DNA from: Diphasiastrum complanatum
Lineage: Eukaryota > Streptophyta > Lycopodiopsida > Lycopodiales > Lycopodiaceae
NCBI GenBank assembly: GCA_029204225.1
Contig: CM055104.1
Location: forward strand, 28,526,253-28,590,252
Direction: 5' to 3'
Length of the DNA: 64,000 nt
In this document: positions 12,803 to 26,513 of the stretch, in pieces
Layout: every line of letters begins with the position of its first letter
How positions within the stretch are numbered: position 1 is the first letter of the stretch
Notes under the pieces: generated by a model
Told to the model about the DNA's origin: nothing
The model's input: only the letters and a program-made list of their open reading frames with translations
Database searches by the model: none
Position numbers and translations under genes: made by a program

Positions 12803-12826
12803 CCCCCCCCCCCCCCCCCCCCCCCC
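12803..12826 (+). repeat. Poly(C) run of 24
   Basis: An uninterrupted C tract about 320 bases before the Yippee-like ATG. Proline/glycine runs in the overlapping frames come from it. Confidence 0.9.
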
Positions 12827-12879
12827 TTCCCTCTTTCCTCCTTTCCAAAAAAGAAAAAGAAAAAAGAAAACAAACGAGA

Positions 12880-13143
12880 GAGAGACAGCCCATCCAGCCC
12901 CTCTCGCTCTCGCGCGCTCTCCCTTTCTCTCGCTCTCGCGCGCTCTCTGTCTCTCTCGAGCGCTTGCTTTTCTGCCATCGCTCGTTGCCTCGCACCTCAA
13001 GCATTGAATTGTCTTCCAAGGGACTTCTTATGAGCTCGCTCGGTGCCAGTTTGATTGTTTTCTGGGCTTTTGCTCGGGCTTGCGTGCGCTTTCAGTGCTG
13101 AATTGGGTGGGACGGAAGGCAGAAGAAGAGGGATTTGGGCGGC
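12880..13143 (+). promoter_or_regulatory. Pyrimidine-rich core promoter / 5' UTR of the Yippee-like gene
   Basis: The region before the ATG is dominated by CT with CG steps. A 21-base unit (CTCTCGCTCTCGCGCGCTCTC) is present twice, at 12901 and 12927. Pyrimidine patches of this kind are typical of plant TATA-less promoters and leaders. CG-rich text here contrasts with the AT-rich surroundings, which suggests the region is unmethylated. No TATA box was seen at a useful distance, and the transcription start cannot be fixed. Confidence 0.5.
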
Positions 13144-13257
13144 ATGGGAGGCGAGTGGGCTAACAATCAGGTGAAGATCGGGCCTCGAATTTACAGCTGC
13201 TGTAATTGCCGCAGCGATATTGCTGATCATGACGACGTGATTTCGAAGGCTTTTCAG
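13144..13257 (+). CDS. Yippee-like zinc-binding protein, exon 1
   Basis: Exon 1 encodes residues 1-38, starting [11 protein letters not shown]. It includes the first zinc ligand pair in YSCCNC (Cys19 and Cys22) and ends KAFQ just before a GT donor at 13258. The ATG at 13144 is chosen because it is the first ATG in frame and an N-terminus of about 18 residues before the CxxC is normal for the family. Joined to 17916-18143 it gives 113 aa. Yippee-like proteins are small, conserved eukaryotic proteins with a single zinc-binding fold; in animals they act in CTLH E3-ligase complexes and at mitotic structures, while the plant role is poorly known. The residue before the pair differs from the usual YSCKHC. 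The gene has no partner genes nearby. Confidence 0.85.
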
Positions 13258-14299
13258 GTGCTGCTGGTTTTATTCTATTTCGGTTGCTGCATCATCATAA
13301 CAAAGCCCGTATCTGGTTGTTTTTGTATTCATAAGTGCGTGATCAAGAGTCGTTCTATCTGAAACTGACATGCAATCAAGAGTCATTCCACAACTGTCAG
13401 TTCATCTGGATTACTTGCTGATGTTTTTCTTGTAGAACACGCATCATTTGTGACTTTTTCAATATGATGCCTGCTTATGCACAAATCAATTGAGCCCACG
13501 GTTTGTAAGTTGTGATTTTTCTTAACTTTGGTTTGTCATTCAAAACGTTACAAAGGTTATTTTTAGAAATATTCAAGGGTTCCCTTAGCCATAATGGCTC
13601 TTGCACTTCCGGCTTCACTCACCTGAAAACTTATCTTTCCTATATACTTTTGAGAGGCTCAGTACTTTTGATGATCTAAAGTGGGAACTGCAAAATTTTC
13701 AGCTCTAACTTCATAAAACGTTTTTTTAAAAATCTTTTACTCGAAAGAGTGAAAACCATGAATCGGCACCGAATGTTGATAGCTGGCTAAGAAGGTTAGC
13801 ATATCACGGTAGAAGCATGCTTCAGGCCCTTTTTACAATAGCCAATTTTGATTTCTATGTTAACAACTTGGAGGATTCTGGCATGATTTGGGCTTTTAAT
13901 TTATAGAGCTACCTGTAGAGAGCCTACCAGTCTAGTTCAAACTCAAAAATTACTCGTGTTTCTTATTACCGGTGCTTTTCTCAAAACCACATTTCTATTA
14001 TGTTCGTGATTATGCCTTTGTTACTCTCTCCTGCTTTAGATAAGTCTTTTGAGGTAGCGCAATTGCACATCTACAATGTGCATGTTGCCAGAATCTTAGG
14101 CAAGTGTGAGTTTTGAAACATTGGTAACATTGATGCCCAAATCCCAGATGTAGAATACATTTTATGTCTCGACAGGGATTTTATTGTGAAAAGAACATTA
14201 CAGAACACTTTTCTATACGCCTAGAGGCCCGAGGTCTTGGCCTAAGTCTATCGCTGCTCCCAAGCATCAGCAGATGTATAGGTTGGAATTAGAATGAGA

Positions 14300-14709
14300 C
14301 ATACCTACTCCTTTATCTGGTTTGCAATTGCGGCATTCGTCTATATTGTGATTAGTCACATCCTGATTGATTGACAAATGTCCACCAGCAACTTGTGGCT
14401 ACCATTCACACATCAGGCTTTCCTTCTGGAGAGGCCTGTGGGTATACTTCTACCCTCCAAGGCTCTACTTCCACTAGTAATATTTGGGGGAGCCATTGAG
14501 ACACATCAGTAGCCTAACTGGGACACATCTGCCACTGACTGATGAGTCGCTGCTAGTTCCATATAAATCCACCATCATATGTTTAAGACCTCCAATTATG
14601 ATTTTATACTATCAGAGCCTCAACTCCTCCTCTTAACCATAATTAGTTTATGGGTTGACTTAGGGCTTTTGACCTCCTTGCAAGCCATAAGGCCATATAA
14701 TTTTTGAGC
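14300..14709 (-). mobile_element. Probable chromovirus 3' LTR part, minus strand
   Basis: On the minus strand the pol tail is followed by a purine run (TTTAAGGGGAGAAC) and then TGTCATGCTC, a plausible LTR start, which places the LTR to the left of 14709. The outer end was not found and the left limit is arbitrary. A CTATCAGAGCC near 14607 resembles a primer site but lies in the wrong context. Confidence 0.4.
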
Positions 14710-15425
14710 ATGACATAGTTCTCCCCTTAAACAAGTTCTGTCCTCAAAACTTAAAGTCATGGAAGCTCTTTCTAACGCTCTCTTCAAGTTCCAAGAGTCA
14801 TCATCATGTGAATCACGTTTCCATCGATCCAGATGCTTGGTAACTATATGATTACGTAATCGTTTAGTAACTAGTTCTAGTATTCAAATTGGGTCACACT
14901 AAATGATTCCTTTGATAGCTCCAATAAATCTCTAGAACCAAGCTGATCCCTTTTATGTAGACTTTTCTTTAGTCGACTTATTTGAAATATCGAGTGTACA
15001 TGAGTGCCTTCTGGAAGTTCTAATTGGTAAGCTAGAGATCCAATTTTTTTAACAGTTTTGTATGGTCCCTATATCGAGCAGACAATTCGTAATGCTTGTC
15101 GGTGTACATTACTCTGGAATCCTTCGGTATTCACAAATATACCCAGTCCCCTACGTAGAAATCTTTAGGTGATCTTTTCATGTTAGCACTTGATCGTTCA
15201 AGTTTTCTACAAAGATAGGCAATCTAGGTTGATATCCGTACATAAGCATGAACGGGTTATAAATGATAGCCGAATACTTACTACTATTATAGGCAAACTA
15301 AATCAAAGGTAGGTACCTTTCTCAATGACATTGCAGTTGGGAGACATATGCTCGTAGAATCTGCTCCATCGTTTGATTAACTCGTTTTGTTTGATTGTTC
15401 GGGACAACCAACTTAGGTTCTTGTC
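14710..15425 (-). pseudogene. Chromovirus-type Gypsy integrase C-terminal remnant in the intron
   Basis: Minus-strand translation gives integrase blocks in the right order: QTKRVNQTMEQILRAYVSQ, then FAYNSSKYSAIIYNPF and MYGYQPRLP, and near the end the pol tail SFEDRTCLRGE with the polypurine tract at about 14716-14731. Stops and frameshifts interrupt it. Gypsy integrase inserts element cDNA into the genome; only its latter half survives. It lies antisense to the host gene inside the intron. Confidence 0.75.
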
Positions 15426-17813
15426 TTCAACCATTTGCCTAACCAACCAAGCAATCGATCACATTGGCCAACCTGCCAACAAGCACTTTCTCCACAGAAC
15501 GACCCTCTTTTGGAGGCTAACCTAACTTAGACATCAGATATTGGCGCGAGGAAGGTCACCCTGGCACCATGCCGGCAAGAGCTTCACAGAATCAGCCTCG
15601 ATCATCTAAGCAAGCTATTCAACCAAGCCAACACACTGCGAGTTCCAACAAAGCCAACTGATGAAATTCAAGAGCAAGGTTGGATCCAACTCAACCTACT
15701 CGAATAGTAGCAAGCTGAGGACCGTGAGGTATGCCCTTGGGCATGATGCCACAAAGAAAGTTATAACTGCTCCTTCCACTTGGTTCAAGACTGATTGGTC
15801 TCTTGTGCCAGCAACATGAGTTTTTGCCATTCATTACCTCCCCTCGATGTAGACAGACAATATTAATTTGTGATTGCATCCTTCTCTTGGAGAAGGTCAC
15901 CCATCATAGTTTCATTCCGTCTCCTGGGCAACGAGCTCTAGGTCTGGTGGAGTTGTTGAAAGCATGTAGTCAAGAAATGGAAATTGGGTATATATACATA
16001 TGTGTGTGTGTCTGTGTGTGTGCGTGTGCGTTTGTGTCCCCACCCATTCATTGGTTCAATGCTCTTTGTTATTTTTGGATTTATAAAGTTTACATAACAA
16101 TGGTAAGTTTTAGTAGAAGTAGGAATTTGTAACTGTTTTGAAAAATAAGCTTGTTGCATCCCACTTCTTAGAAACATATTTGCTTGTTGGGTACAATTCT
16201 ATTTTGAAATGTTGTTTTCCAATGTTGTTGGAAACTTCGATAGCTTATTGAACTTTCTATTCTTGTTTGAAAAGAAAAAACCCTTTTCAACTGTAAGATT
16301 ATTATTCTTGAGCCTCCAGTATAAAGGCTCTGAACATTTCCTAAATCTTGTGGCTTGATGCTTCCATCTTCAGCCACTAAATTTCCTTAGCCTTGGCACA
16401 TACCACGCGTTACATTTAGGTCTCATTGAGATTCACTTTGATCTCCTTTTCTATCCTTGGTCTTTTCATGTTTTTGAGAAGACTATGATCCTTGATTATT
16501 TTGCAATTCCACTTCAGCAGAACTGCCGTGAAGCACGCATTGGCCAAGCTTTCCTTTCAAACTTTGCTAATATGGCTGGCAAGAAGACATGGGGTAATAT
16601 TAAATAATCAAGCAGCATACCATGGAAATTAGTCTACTCTAGATGGAAAATGCTACAGTTGATCTAGGTCTTGAGCATCCCAAAAGCCTCCTATGCACGG
16701 CTATGAAAAGAAAATTGTCTCCACCTATCAGGTTACCTTCACCTGTAAATTGTTTATATTTGTGCAATTAGATAAATATATTTTTGGTAGTGTGGATGGA
16801 TTTTTTGGTAGATTCTCACAGCAGTCTTTGGATTGCTGATCTTGAACTTATGCTCAACCATATCTTGAAACTAGATAGATGAAAATTGACCTACTGGCCT
16901 TGATGCACCAAGATTGAGTGCTTAGCTGTGGACTGTGGTGGAGAGCTAGGCGTTACAGTCACTAGCTTATATTGCTTTTGGATCGCTTAAAATTCTCTTC
17001 TTGGATTCTTATCGTTTATGCTTGTGTATTACCATCTTATTTGTTGGTCCTTTTCCATAAAACTAGTTCATGTTTTAGTTTAAGAAAGTTGAATTATGTA
17101 TTGAAACATGGCACAGCTACTGTGTTTCTTGGTGACCTTTTCTGGAACCTGTCAAAGATAATGCAGTTTGAATGATCTTATGGATTGTTGAAACTATAGT
17201 TTGTAGCGTGTACCTAGTTTGAACTGATCTCTGTACCATGATATGGCACGAAAGTGTAATATACTGTGCATTCTGATGTAGTCCCTTTATAAGGTTAATG
17301 TTTTTGGACCTTCACAGGAGAAATGTTGATGAGCATTTCTTCTAGAATATCTTGAATGTTGCTTATGTACTTTCCTGGTCTTTTGATGAGCTGCATTTTT
17401 TCTTGTTTTAGAATTCTTGATAGCATGTTTGTTTCTTCCATTTCAGGGACGATCAAAAGCAAGCAGTGAATCGATGTTTTTCTTGTCCCTTTGTGCATGA
17501 TTTGTGACTAAATAAAATTTAGCAGGATATATTTTTCTGGCTTTATCAACTTCAGAAGAAAATTTGGAGAATGTGCTGCTGGGAAGGTTGTTTGGTACAT
17601 GTTAAGGTTTTTGGAGCAAGATAGTTTTTGTGCTATTATTAACATGAAAAGATGGAAACATCATGGACTCTCTTCTAGGTTTTGATTGCAGAAAATAATC
17701 TGGACTTGCGTCAGTAAGTCTTAACTGAGATATTGAACAATATAAAAATATTTCACATGATTGGTGTCTTGATTAACCTGATTAGCACTTTGCAACATTC
17801 AAATCCTAGTGGT

Positions 17814-17814
<1 letters not shown>
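15426..17814. other. Intron sequence without recognised genes
   Basis: AT-rich, with a short TG-rich stretch at 16001-16035. No domain-bearing frame was found on either strand. Confidence 0.45.

Positions 17815-17893
<79 letters not shown>
17815..17893 (+). repeat. (AG)n microsatellite, 79 bases, next to a splice acceptor
   Basis: A perfect AG array inside the Yippee-like intron. It ends 22 bases upstream of the acceptor CAG at 17915, leaving a short T-rich tract (ATAATTTTTTCTATAATAC) as the only normal acceptor context. Confidence 0.97.
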
Positions 17894-17896
<3 letters not shown>

Positions 17897-17915
17897 TTTT
17901 TTCTATAATACACAG

Positions 17916-18143
17916 GGAAGAAATGGCAGGGCATACCTTTTCGCAAACGTTGTGAACGTGACAGTTGGTCCAAAAGAAGACCGGCAGCTGATGACAGGTT
18001 TGCACACTGTGGCTGATATTTCCTGTACCCATTGTCGAGAAGTATTGGGGTGGAAATATGAGAGAGCTTACGAGGCATCTCAAAAATACAAAGAGGGGAA
18101 GTATATCCTTGAAAAAGCAAAGGTAATGAAAGAGGACTGGTGA
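17916..18143 (+). CDS. Yippee-like zinc-binding protein, exon 2
   Basis: Exon 2 encodes residues 39-113 and the TGA stop. Blocks in order are [21 protein letters not shown], the TGLHTVADI core, the second zinc pair in SCTHC (Cys75 and Cys78), LGWKYE, and [16 protein letters not shown]. The two pairs are spaced C-X2-C-X52-C-X2-C, exactly the Yippee signature. The protein is slightly short at the C-terminus, ending VMKEDW. Conservation and the clean frame argue for a working gene. A CAG/GTGAAT sequence at 18151-18159 could be a donor for a 3' UTR intron. Confidence 0.9.
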   Translation, partial: GRNGRAYLFANVVNVTVGPKEDRQLMTGLHTVADISCTHCREVLGWKYERAYEASQKYKEGKYILEKAKVMKEDW

Positions 18144-18461
18144 CATCTGCAGGTGAATTCAGCATTTGTTCATAGAGAGGCATTGGAGGTTGGGTGGTTT
18201 CTGTAAATATGACTTTTCTGCAAAAGGAATTGATTTCAGTTTATGACCATGTGAGTTGTCCATATGTAAATAGGTTTATTAGCCTTTGCCTCGTTGGTTC
18301 TTCGTGCACTCTATTGATTGTATGATATGGTTCTGTTTGAAAATGTTTTTTCGCTGTAAAGAGCTGTTAATGTTAAGCCTGTGAACTATATATTTGAATT
18401 GTAACATGCACAGCAGGGCCAGAAAAGATGCCCCGTGTAACTGTGAATCCTTTTTTCAATT

Positions 18462-18465
<4 letters not shown>
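18144..18465 (+). other. 3' flank of the Yippee-like gene
   Basis: Presumed 3' UTR and flank. No canonical AATAAA was picked out, so the transcript end is not known. Confidence 0.4.

Positions 18466-18528
<63 letters not shown>
18466..18528 (+). repeat. (TC)n microsatellite, 63 bases
   Basis: A perfect TC array 323 bases after the Yippee-like stop. In RNA it is complementary to the (AG)n array in the intron. Confidence 0.97.
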
Positions 18529-18531
<3 letters not shown>

Positions 18532-19690
18532 GAAACTATGTTCCCTGCATTTTACGAGATATTGGCTTCATTATGCATGTGGTGCAACTAATATTGGCAT
18601 CCAATCCTTTGTAACCTTCTGGAGACCTAGTGACTGATCTTGAAAAAGTTATGCTCTTTGCTTGCTACTTTGATTTTAGTGTCACAGTCATCAGTTGCAT
18701 TGGTCCTTGAATGTAGCACAAGTATTTCTCTAGGGGTAGAAGAAAAGGTCAGTCATACTCTCGAGTTTCTTCCAGATCGAGTAGGGATATGGCTTGCCTT
18801 CCTTTTTGAGAGGCCTAAACAGTAGCTTTTGAGTTTGCACCTAGGTCTATGAGCACAACATTGGTGGTTCTCGGTATATGTGGAAGCTCTGTCACCACCA
18901 ATGTTGTTGTTGGGTGGCCAACTTTTAAGCATAGATTGATAAGCCTAGTCTTACCTCTAGATTTGCAACTAGTGAAAGCCATGAAGCTTAGCTATGGTTG
19001 TCTCAACTTTTGGATTAACAGAATCAGGGAAGCTAGGACAAGGGAGGCCCTCATAAAGACAAATGTCATCCTTTGAGTGTCTTGGCGACCCCTACTTGGT
19101 AGCATCAAATTCATTATCAACAATGTGGCTCTTGCATAACATATAGAGTGGCAAAACATTAAGTGACGGGTTGACGCATGATAACAAATCGTAAGCCATT
19201 GAAACAACAAAAAGCACTCAAATGGACATGTTTTTTAGTGGAGGTTAGAGGTCTTGGCTCTTGTGTTAAGATGATAGCAACTTTGGTGTTCCATATCTAT
19301 CGCAAGTTCTAATGTAGGGCCCAGCTTTTATATTGGGTGAATACTTGGAGAATGGTCACTCAATTGAACAATAAGCATTACCTTATGTAGGTTGTATTTA
19401 AAAGTGATTGATCCAACTAAACCGCAAAATCAGACATATAAGAAAATTGCTAAGAACACATTTTCTTAGATAAATCCCAACTCAGCAAGTATTTTTATCT
19501 TAACAATGTTAAATTAAATTCTAGTGAAGCTCAATGCAAACTCTCACAAATATTATTTTGATGGCAAAAACATTATTTTTGAATACAAACTTACTTTTGG
19601 ACATACGAAGATCCAAATTACACTAATGGTGACAAATGGATAAGTTCTATAAAACACTTCAAGCATAATGTACTTATAATATTTACTAAA
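18529..19690. other. Unassigned sequence
   Basis: Several short open frames on both strands, none with a domain I recognise. It may hold decayed LINE sequence, as a possible LINE tail follows. Confidence 0.35.
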
Positions 19691-19696
19691 TGGACA

Positions 19697-19879
19697 ATGA
19701 TTGGGGTATATTTGTCAAAGGACAAAAGTGATGATGCAGCTGCCAATATTTTTTGGCAATGTCTTATTTCCCTCTGGAACATCTGGCTAGATAGAAATAG
19801 TAGGGAATTTGGGAATGGTGACTTTGTCATTTCACCCTTATTGCTTTTCAAGGAGGCTAGTAAACTAATTCTCCTATAA
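19697..19879 (+). pseudogene. Possible LINE reverse-transcriptase C-terminal fragment
   Basis: A 60-residue frame includes ISLWNIWLDRNSREFGN. This resembles the WNIWxxRN block found after the zinc-binding region at the end of plant L1-type pol proteins. Only this block is visible, so the call is weak. Confidence 0.35.
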
Positions 19880-21176
19880 GTGGCTACTTTCAGATTGCAG
19901 TCTGTACTTTGTATAAAGTCATTAATCTATGGTTAGTATTTTCGAGAAAATAAAAATCTAGTTACCCATGACTAGGAAAATTCCTTACTTATTCCTAGTC
20001 TTGATTTTAACACATTTCTATTTCTTACTTGTATACCTCAGCCTAGTGAGAGATAACTTTCTTATTATATCTTAAATTCAGCAAGATATTTATGCTAAGT
20101 ATATTTGTGAGAGATATTTTTACTTTATTCTTGAATGTGGCAATGTCGAAAGGTTAAAAATACCTCAACTTTCAAACTTAGCTTTTGAGTTTTTATTAAT
20201 TTATATGGTGAAAATTGTTCAAAAGTTTGTATGTCTTCAAGATTACCATCTACTATAAGCTATGATGTGAATCATCCATAGCGCATGAAATATATTTTTA
20301 AAAACTTTATAAAACATCTTGAGCTCTTTAATGGGAGTGATTAAACTCCAAAATAAAATCTGTAGTAATGAAACCTATAAAGTAAACTTACACTTAATCA
20401 ATTTTTTAAGAGTATTGATCATATGTTCCATAAGTTGGTACTTTTGACATACTGCAACATGTTCTAGTCATAGAATATTTGTAAGCCAACCCTAACATAA
20501 ATCCACCCTTTCAAAAAAATGATAAAACATGAAAAAAAGGTGTTTAAAATTGAAATTTATAACCAAATCTGTAAAAACTTCACAAGTAGGAAAATTCACT
20601 TTCAACGAATAGATGAAATGTTAATTCTAGCAATCAATAAACTTTCATAGTATGTTGTGAGTAGCGATCCTAAATCATTGTACAAATATGTTAATGACAT
20701 ATTGCATTCTATTGTACAAATTAGAGAACATATTGTAAAATCTTGTCATCTATAGACTAGATAATGTGTGTCTGGATTCAAATTTTAAGGAAATACTTGA
20801 AAGCTACAATTTTAAATAATGGTCCATGGCAATACAGACAATACATTTAATCTCAATAAATATTGTGCTAAACACCAACAGACCTAGATTTGCGATAGCT
20901 CTCGAAATTAATGAAAAAGCAACTTATACATGCACACTAAACAAAAAAAGAAATAATAGAGTTTAAAATGTATGCATTAATATAAGTAAAACCAAAGTAG
21001 CCAATTTATATGAAGCCTTCATTTGATTTATCGATCATTCTTTTTTACATTATTATTTATCGAGTTGAATTTATGTTGTCTATTTCTAGTTACTTCTAGA
21101 TATGTTAAGATTGATTGAGATAGTGAAATATTATTATTATCAAGCTTTGTCAATGAAATTGAGTCATAATGTGCAT
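19880..21176. other. AT-rich sequence, nothing recognised
   Basis: No frame above noise and no repeat structure seen by eye. Confidence 0.4.
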
Positions 21177-23540
<2,364 letters not shown>

Positions 23541-23690
23541 CGCATGTTGTGCATGCCCACCTGGGGGGGGGGAGGGGAGGGAGGGGGAGGAGGGGTCATG
23601 CTTGCATGCACGGCCCCTTACATATTTTTAAGGAGAGAGGGGAGGGATTTGTCCTCTCCTCCTCCCCTCCTCCCCTAAATTCTTTTCCAA
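23541..23690 (+). repeat. G-rich tract followed by C-rich tract
   Basis: At 23562-23596 runs of G of four or more are separated by single A bases. At 23654-23677 the strand switches to CTCCTCCCC runs, so the two parts are roughly complementary. The short Gly/Arg-rich frame across it is not a gene. Confidence 0.7.
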
Positions 23691-24420
23691 TATGGGGGCC
23701 TAAAGAAGTATTGGACCCTCTTTTTTCTCATTCTAAGTTACTAATAACAACTTTTGAAGGCCTCGAAATTTTAGGCTACATTAAAATCATTTGTCCTTTC
23801 TTTATTACACTAGGCTTAAGTGAAGTGTGAGTTAACCCATGATAAACCTGAGGCGACCTACCATGTAGGACAATGAGTTAATTAATACTAATTAGCAAAC
23901 ATGTATAGGCAAGGAAGAGGCCCTTTTTGAGTTCAGAAAGGGCCCTATTTTTTAACATGTGCCTCACTGACACTACAAATAGAATGATGGGCTAAGCATA
24001 AGAATAAATTTCATGACAATGCTTCAACCTCTACGGCCAATAGTGCTAACATGATAATCTCGACCATAGAAAAGTTGCATACATAGAGCAACCGAACACT
24101 TTAGAAAGCTCACTTCTGACCTTACCACAGCCGTTGACCAAAAGTTGAAAGGCTTGTAGCCTAAAAACACCCGAGCATACCCTAGAAAAGAATCTACGTA
24201 GTGTTCTCACATAGTCACATGAAAAATGAATGCCCACAGTTGAGACATAGGTTAGAGCTGTCCACCCGATAGTGCCATATCTACAATATGACCCATGACA
24301 CCAACGACCATCGATATAACATCTTGTGGGATGATATTCCAAGAAATCTTTGAACCATCCTGAAAAGGATACAGACTTAAGCCTAGAACTGGATTAGTCA
24401 AATTTAGGCCTTTACACCAG
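23691..24420. other. Unassigned sequence
   Basis: A minus-strand frame at 24046-24342 (98 aa, Cys-rich) has no motif I can name. No other feature was seen. Confidence 0.3.
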
Positions 24421-25020
24421 ATTGTAACGACTTAAGGTTATTTAGTTTTGAGCCTAGGTCTAGAACATTGTAACTTAAGTTAATCTAAGTTAGTTTAATT
24501 TAAAGTTATTTCAGATTGTTCATGGTCCATTGGGGGTTTGTCCCATGGAACCTTTGTAATTAAGTTCATAAAAAAGATAGTCATGAGGACCATTGGGGGT
24601 TTTTCCCATGGTACCCTTTGTAAGTGACCACCACTCAAGTTATATATGAGTGAGCTGAGTCCATTTTGATAAGAACCTCATTTGCAATACATGCCTATCT
24701 TTTCTTCTTTGAGTGTTCTCCCTTGTGTGGTTTCATCTGTTGTGTTACTTCACATTGTATTGTATACTATTTGATCTTGCAACAAGTTAAGTAAATCTAG
24801 GCGCTCCATTCTCAAGTAGGTTAAGCCTTAGAAGAGGATATTTAGTTTAGGATTTCATCATTTGTGGCTTTAGTTGCTAAGGAGAGAAAAGAAAGAAGAG
24901 TCCTATACTCACCCTATGCTCATTGTGCTCTTCCCATCCTCTTGCTCAAGCTAGTTGGAGAAGCCATAGCGTAGACTAGTTGGGAGACCGGCATAGTGCA
25001 ACAAATCTGAACCCAAGCTA
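24421..25020 (+). mobile_element. LTR-like region of a plus-strand Gypsy element
   Basis: The text TTATATATGAGTGAGC near 24640 looks like an LTR TATA region, followed by T-rich leader sequence. A similar pattern (TAAGTTAG-type words upstream, AGTTGGGAAGCC-type words downstream) recurs at 53900-54480. A gag fragment follows from 25089. Ends are not defined. Inside, a ~40-base motif with CCATTGGGGGTTT is present twice (24528 and 24590). Confidence 0.45.
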
Positions 25021-25088
25021 TTTACCTAGCTCCAAATCATGTTCCTTTAGTGCAATGACAAGGTGCCTTACTCTAACCACCACTGAGA

Positions 25089-25376
25089 TTGGTCTTGTCT
25101 CCCTTTCCAGGTAGAACCCAAGGATTAGTGGTGCAAAATCCACAACCAGCTACTCAGCAATTGAATTTGGTGGAAGCAACCAACGATTCTTATTACCTAG
25201 AGGATGAGGCACCGAAAAATATTTTAGTGCACTTAACGAGTGATGAGTCAATACCAATCTTTTTCAATCAGCTTCGTGAAACTGGAATTAGATCTCCCAT
25301 TAAATGCTATGGATGTAGAGCAAATCACAAGATTATTGAGTGCCCTAACAAGCCTCAAGACAATTTTATATGGTAG
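25089..25376 (+). pseudogene. Gypsy gag fragment with a zinc knuckle
   Basis: A 95-residue frame ends with CYGCRANHKIIEC, a CX2CX3HX4C knuckle one residue shorter than the CX4H form usual for gag. Gag knuckles bind element RNA during packaging. No protease or RT in the same orientation follows at close range. Confidence 0.55.
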
Positions 25377-26513
25377 AAGAATGCAAAACACATAATACTA
25401 TTGATGGAGGATCATGAGTGGACTGTGCCGACCTACAGAGAGTTCAATATACTGAATAGTAGCTATACCCACACTAATCCAAGTCATATTGGTGAATAAC
25501 TCGTACATGTGTAGGGAGCTCTCCTTTGCTTTATGCCAAAGTTGAAATAGTCTATCCCCTAGTATCAAGTATCAATGAACATATCAATTATAGAAGTGGC
25601 AGTAGGCCACACCTTAGTACATTGTTTGATAAAAATCCCCGGGCAAGGGTAGATCCAATACTAGTGTGTATATCATGTATGGTGGTGTTGAACCTTCCAA
25701 TTGCAACAAAAAAGTCCACTGATTATGAGAATCAGACAGTATCGCCACGAGGTCTAAGATGTGGGCCATGTCCTAATCATCATCTGTGAGGTGGTCTTAC
25801 GGTAATCACGTCGGTACAATACTAGACAAGAATTCTCTACATTTTAAAAATATGCCCCTTAATTCCTTGTTGAAGTACTGGCAGTTGATGGTAACAATAC
25901 CTTCACAACCTATCAGTAGTAGCTTGCTCATTCTTCTGACCCAGTTCTAGACCTGGGAGGTGGATCTGGTTGGTTTTGTGCTTGCAAGGTATGTCTTGTG
26001 TGACTAAGCTCGTGGCCTCAATTACTGGATCAAGAGTAAGGTATTGCGTTAAATGTTTGATAATGGTTTGATAATGGGACACTCTTGTAGCAATTCTATA
26101 TGCAATGGCTAAGCGTGGTCTCACAATGTATTTAGCTCATTTATGGACTCTGTGTAGGTTATGTTTAGGATCCCTATACCCTTAATGCTTGTAGCAACCT
26201 GACATTGGCACTCACTACTATACTCTACCAAGAAGCTGGAAAATGGCAAGCTATTCTTAGAGTACAAATCCTTCTCTTGAATTTTTTAGAAATATGGCCT
26301 TAGTTTATCCGTGAACCTAATTCATCTATGAGTAACTAAGATGTCAGCTTGCAAATCGGATTGGGAAATGCTTTTTGTGTTTTCCTGGCTGGGTTAAGAC
26401 AGCTCCCATTGCATACTTCGATGCATCCGTATGCACATGAAACTCTATGGACCAATTGGGTGGGCGTAATATTGGCGCTGAGATGCTAATTCCGCAAAGT
26501 CTAAAATGAAGAT
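25377..26513. other. Unassigned sequence between opposing Gypsy elements
   Basis: Short frames only (for example 25526-25789, +). The minus-strand Gypsy element should continue here with RNase H and integrase, but no such blocks are seen. Confidence 0.4.

Larger units (their letters stand above)
13258..17915 (+). other. Large phase-0 intron of the Yippee-like gene
   Basis: The intron begins GTGCTG at 13258 and ends TACACAG at 17915. Both sites keep the reading frame and join KAFQ to GRNGRAYLF, which is the conserved order in the family. Length is 4,658 bases. It contains a minus-strand chromovirus fragment (14710-15425), a short TG-rich repeat near 16000, and an (AG)n array ending 22 bases before the acceptor. 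The rest, including 15426-17814, shows no gene. Confidence 0.85.

Noticed and set aside
14600-14613. CTATCAGAGCC as a Copia primer site
   Set aside because: It lacks the leading TGG, no LTR end could be placed to its left, and it falls within the likely LTR of a minus-strand chromovirus.
17952-18143. Separate 63-aa gene starting at 17952
   Set aside because: It starts at a GTG inside the conserved block; the true exon begins at 17916 after a splice acceptor and joins exon 1 in frame.
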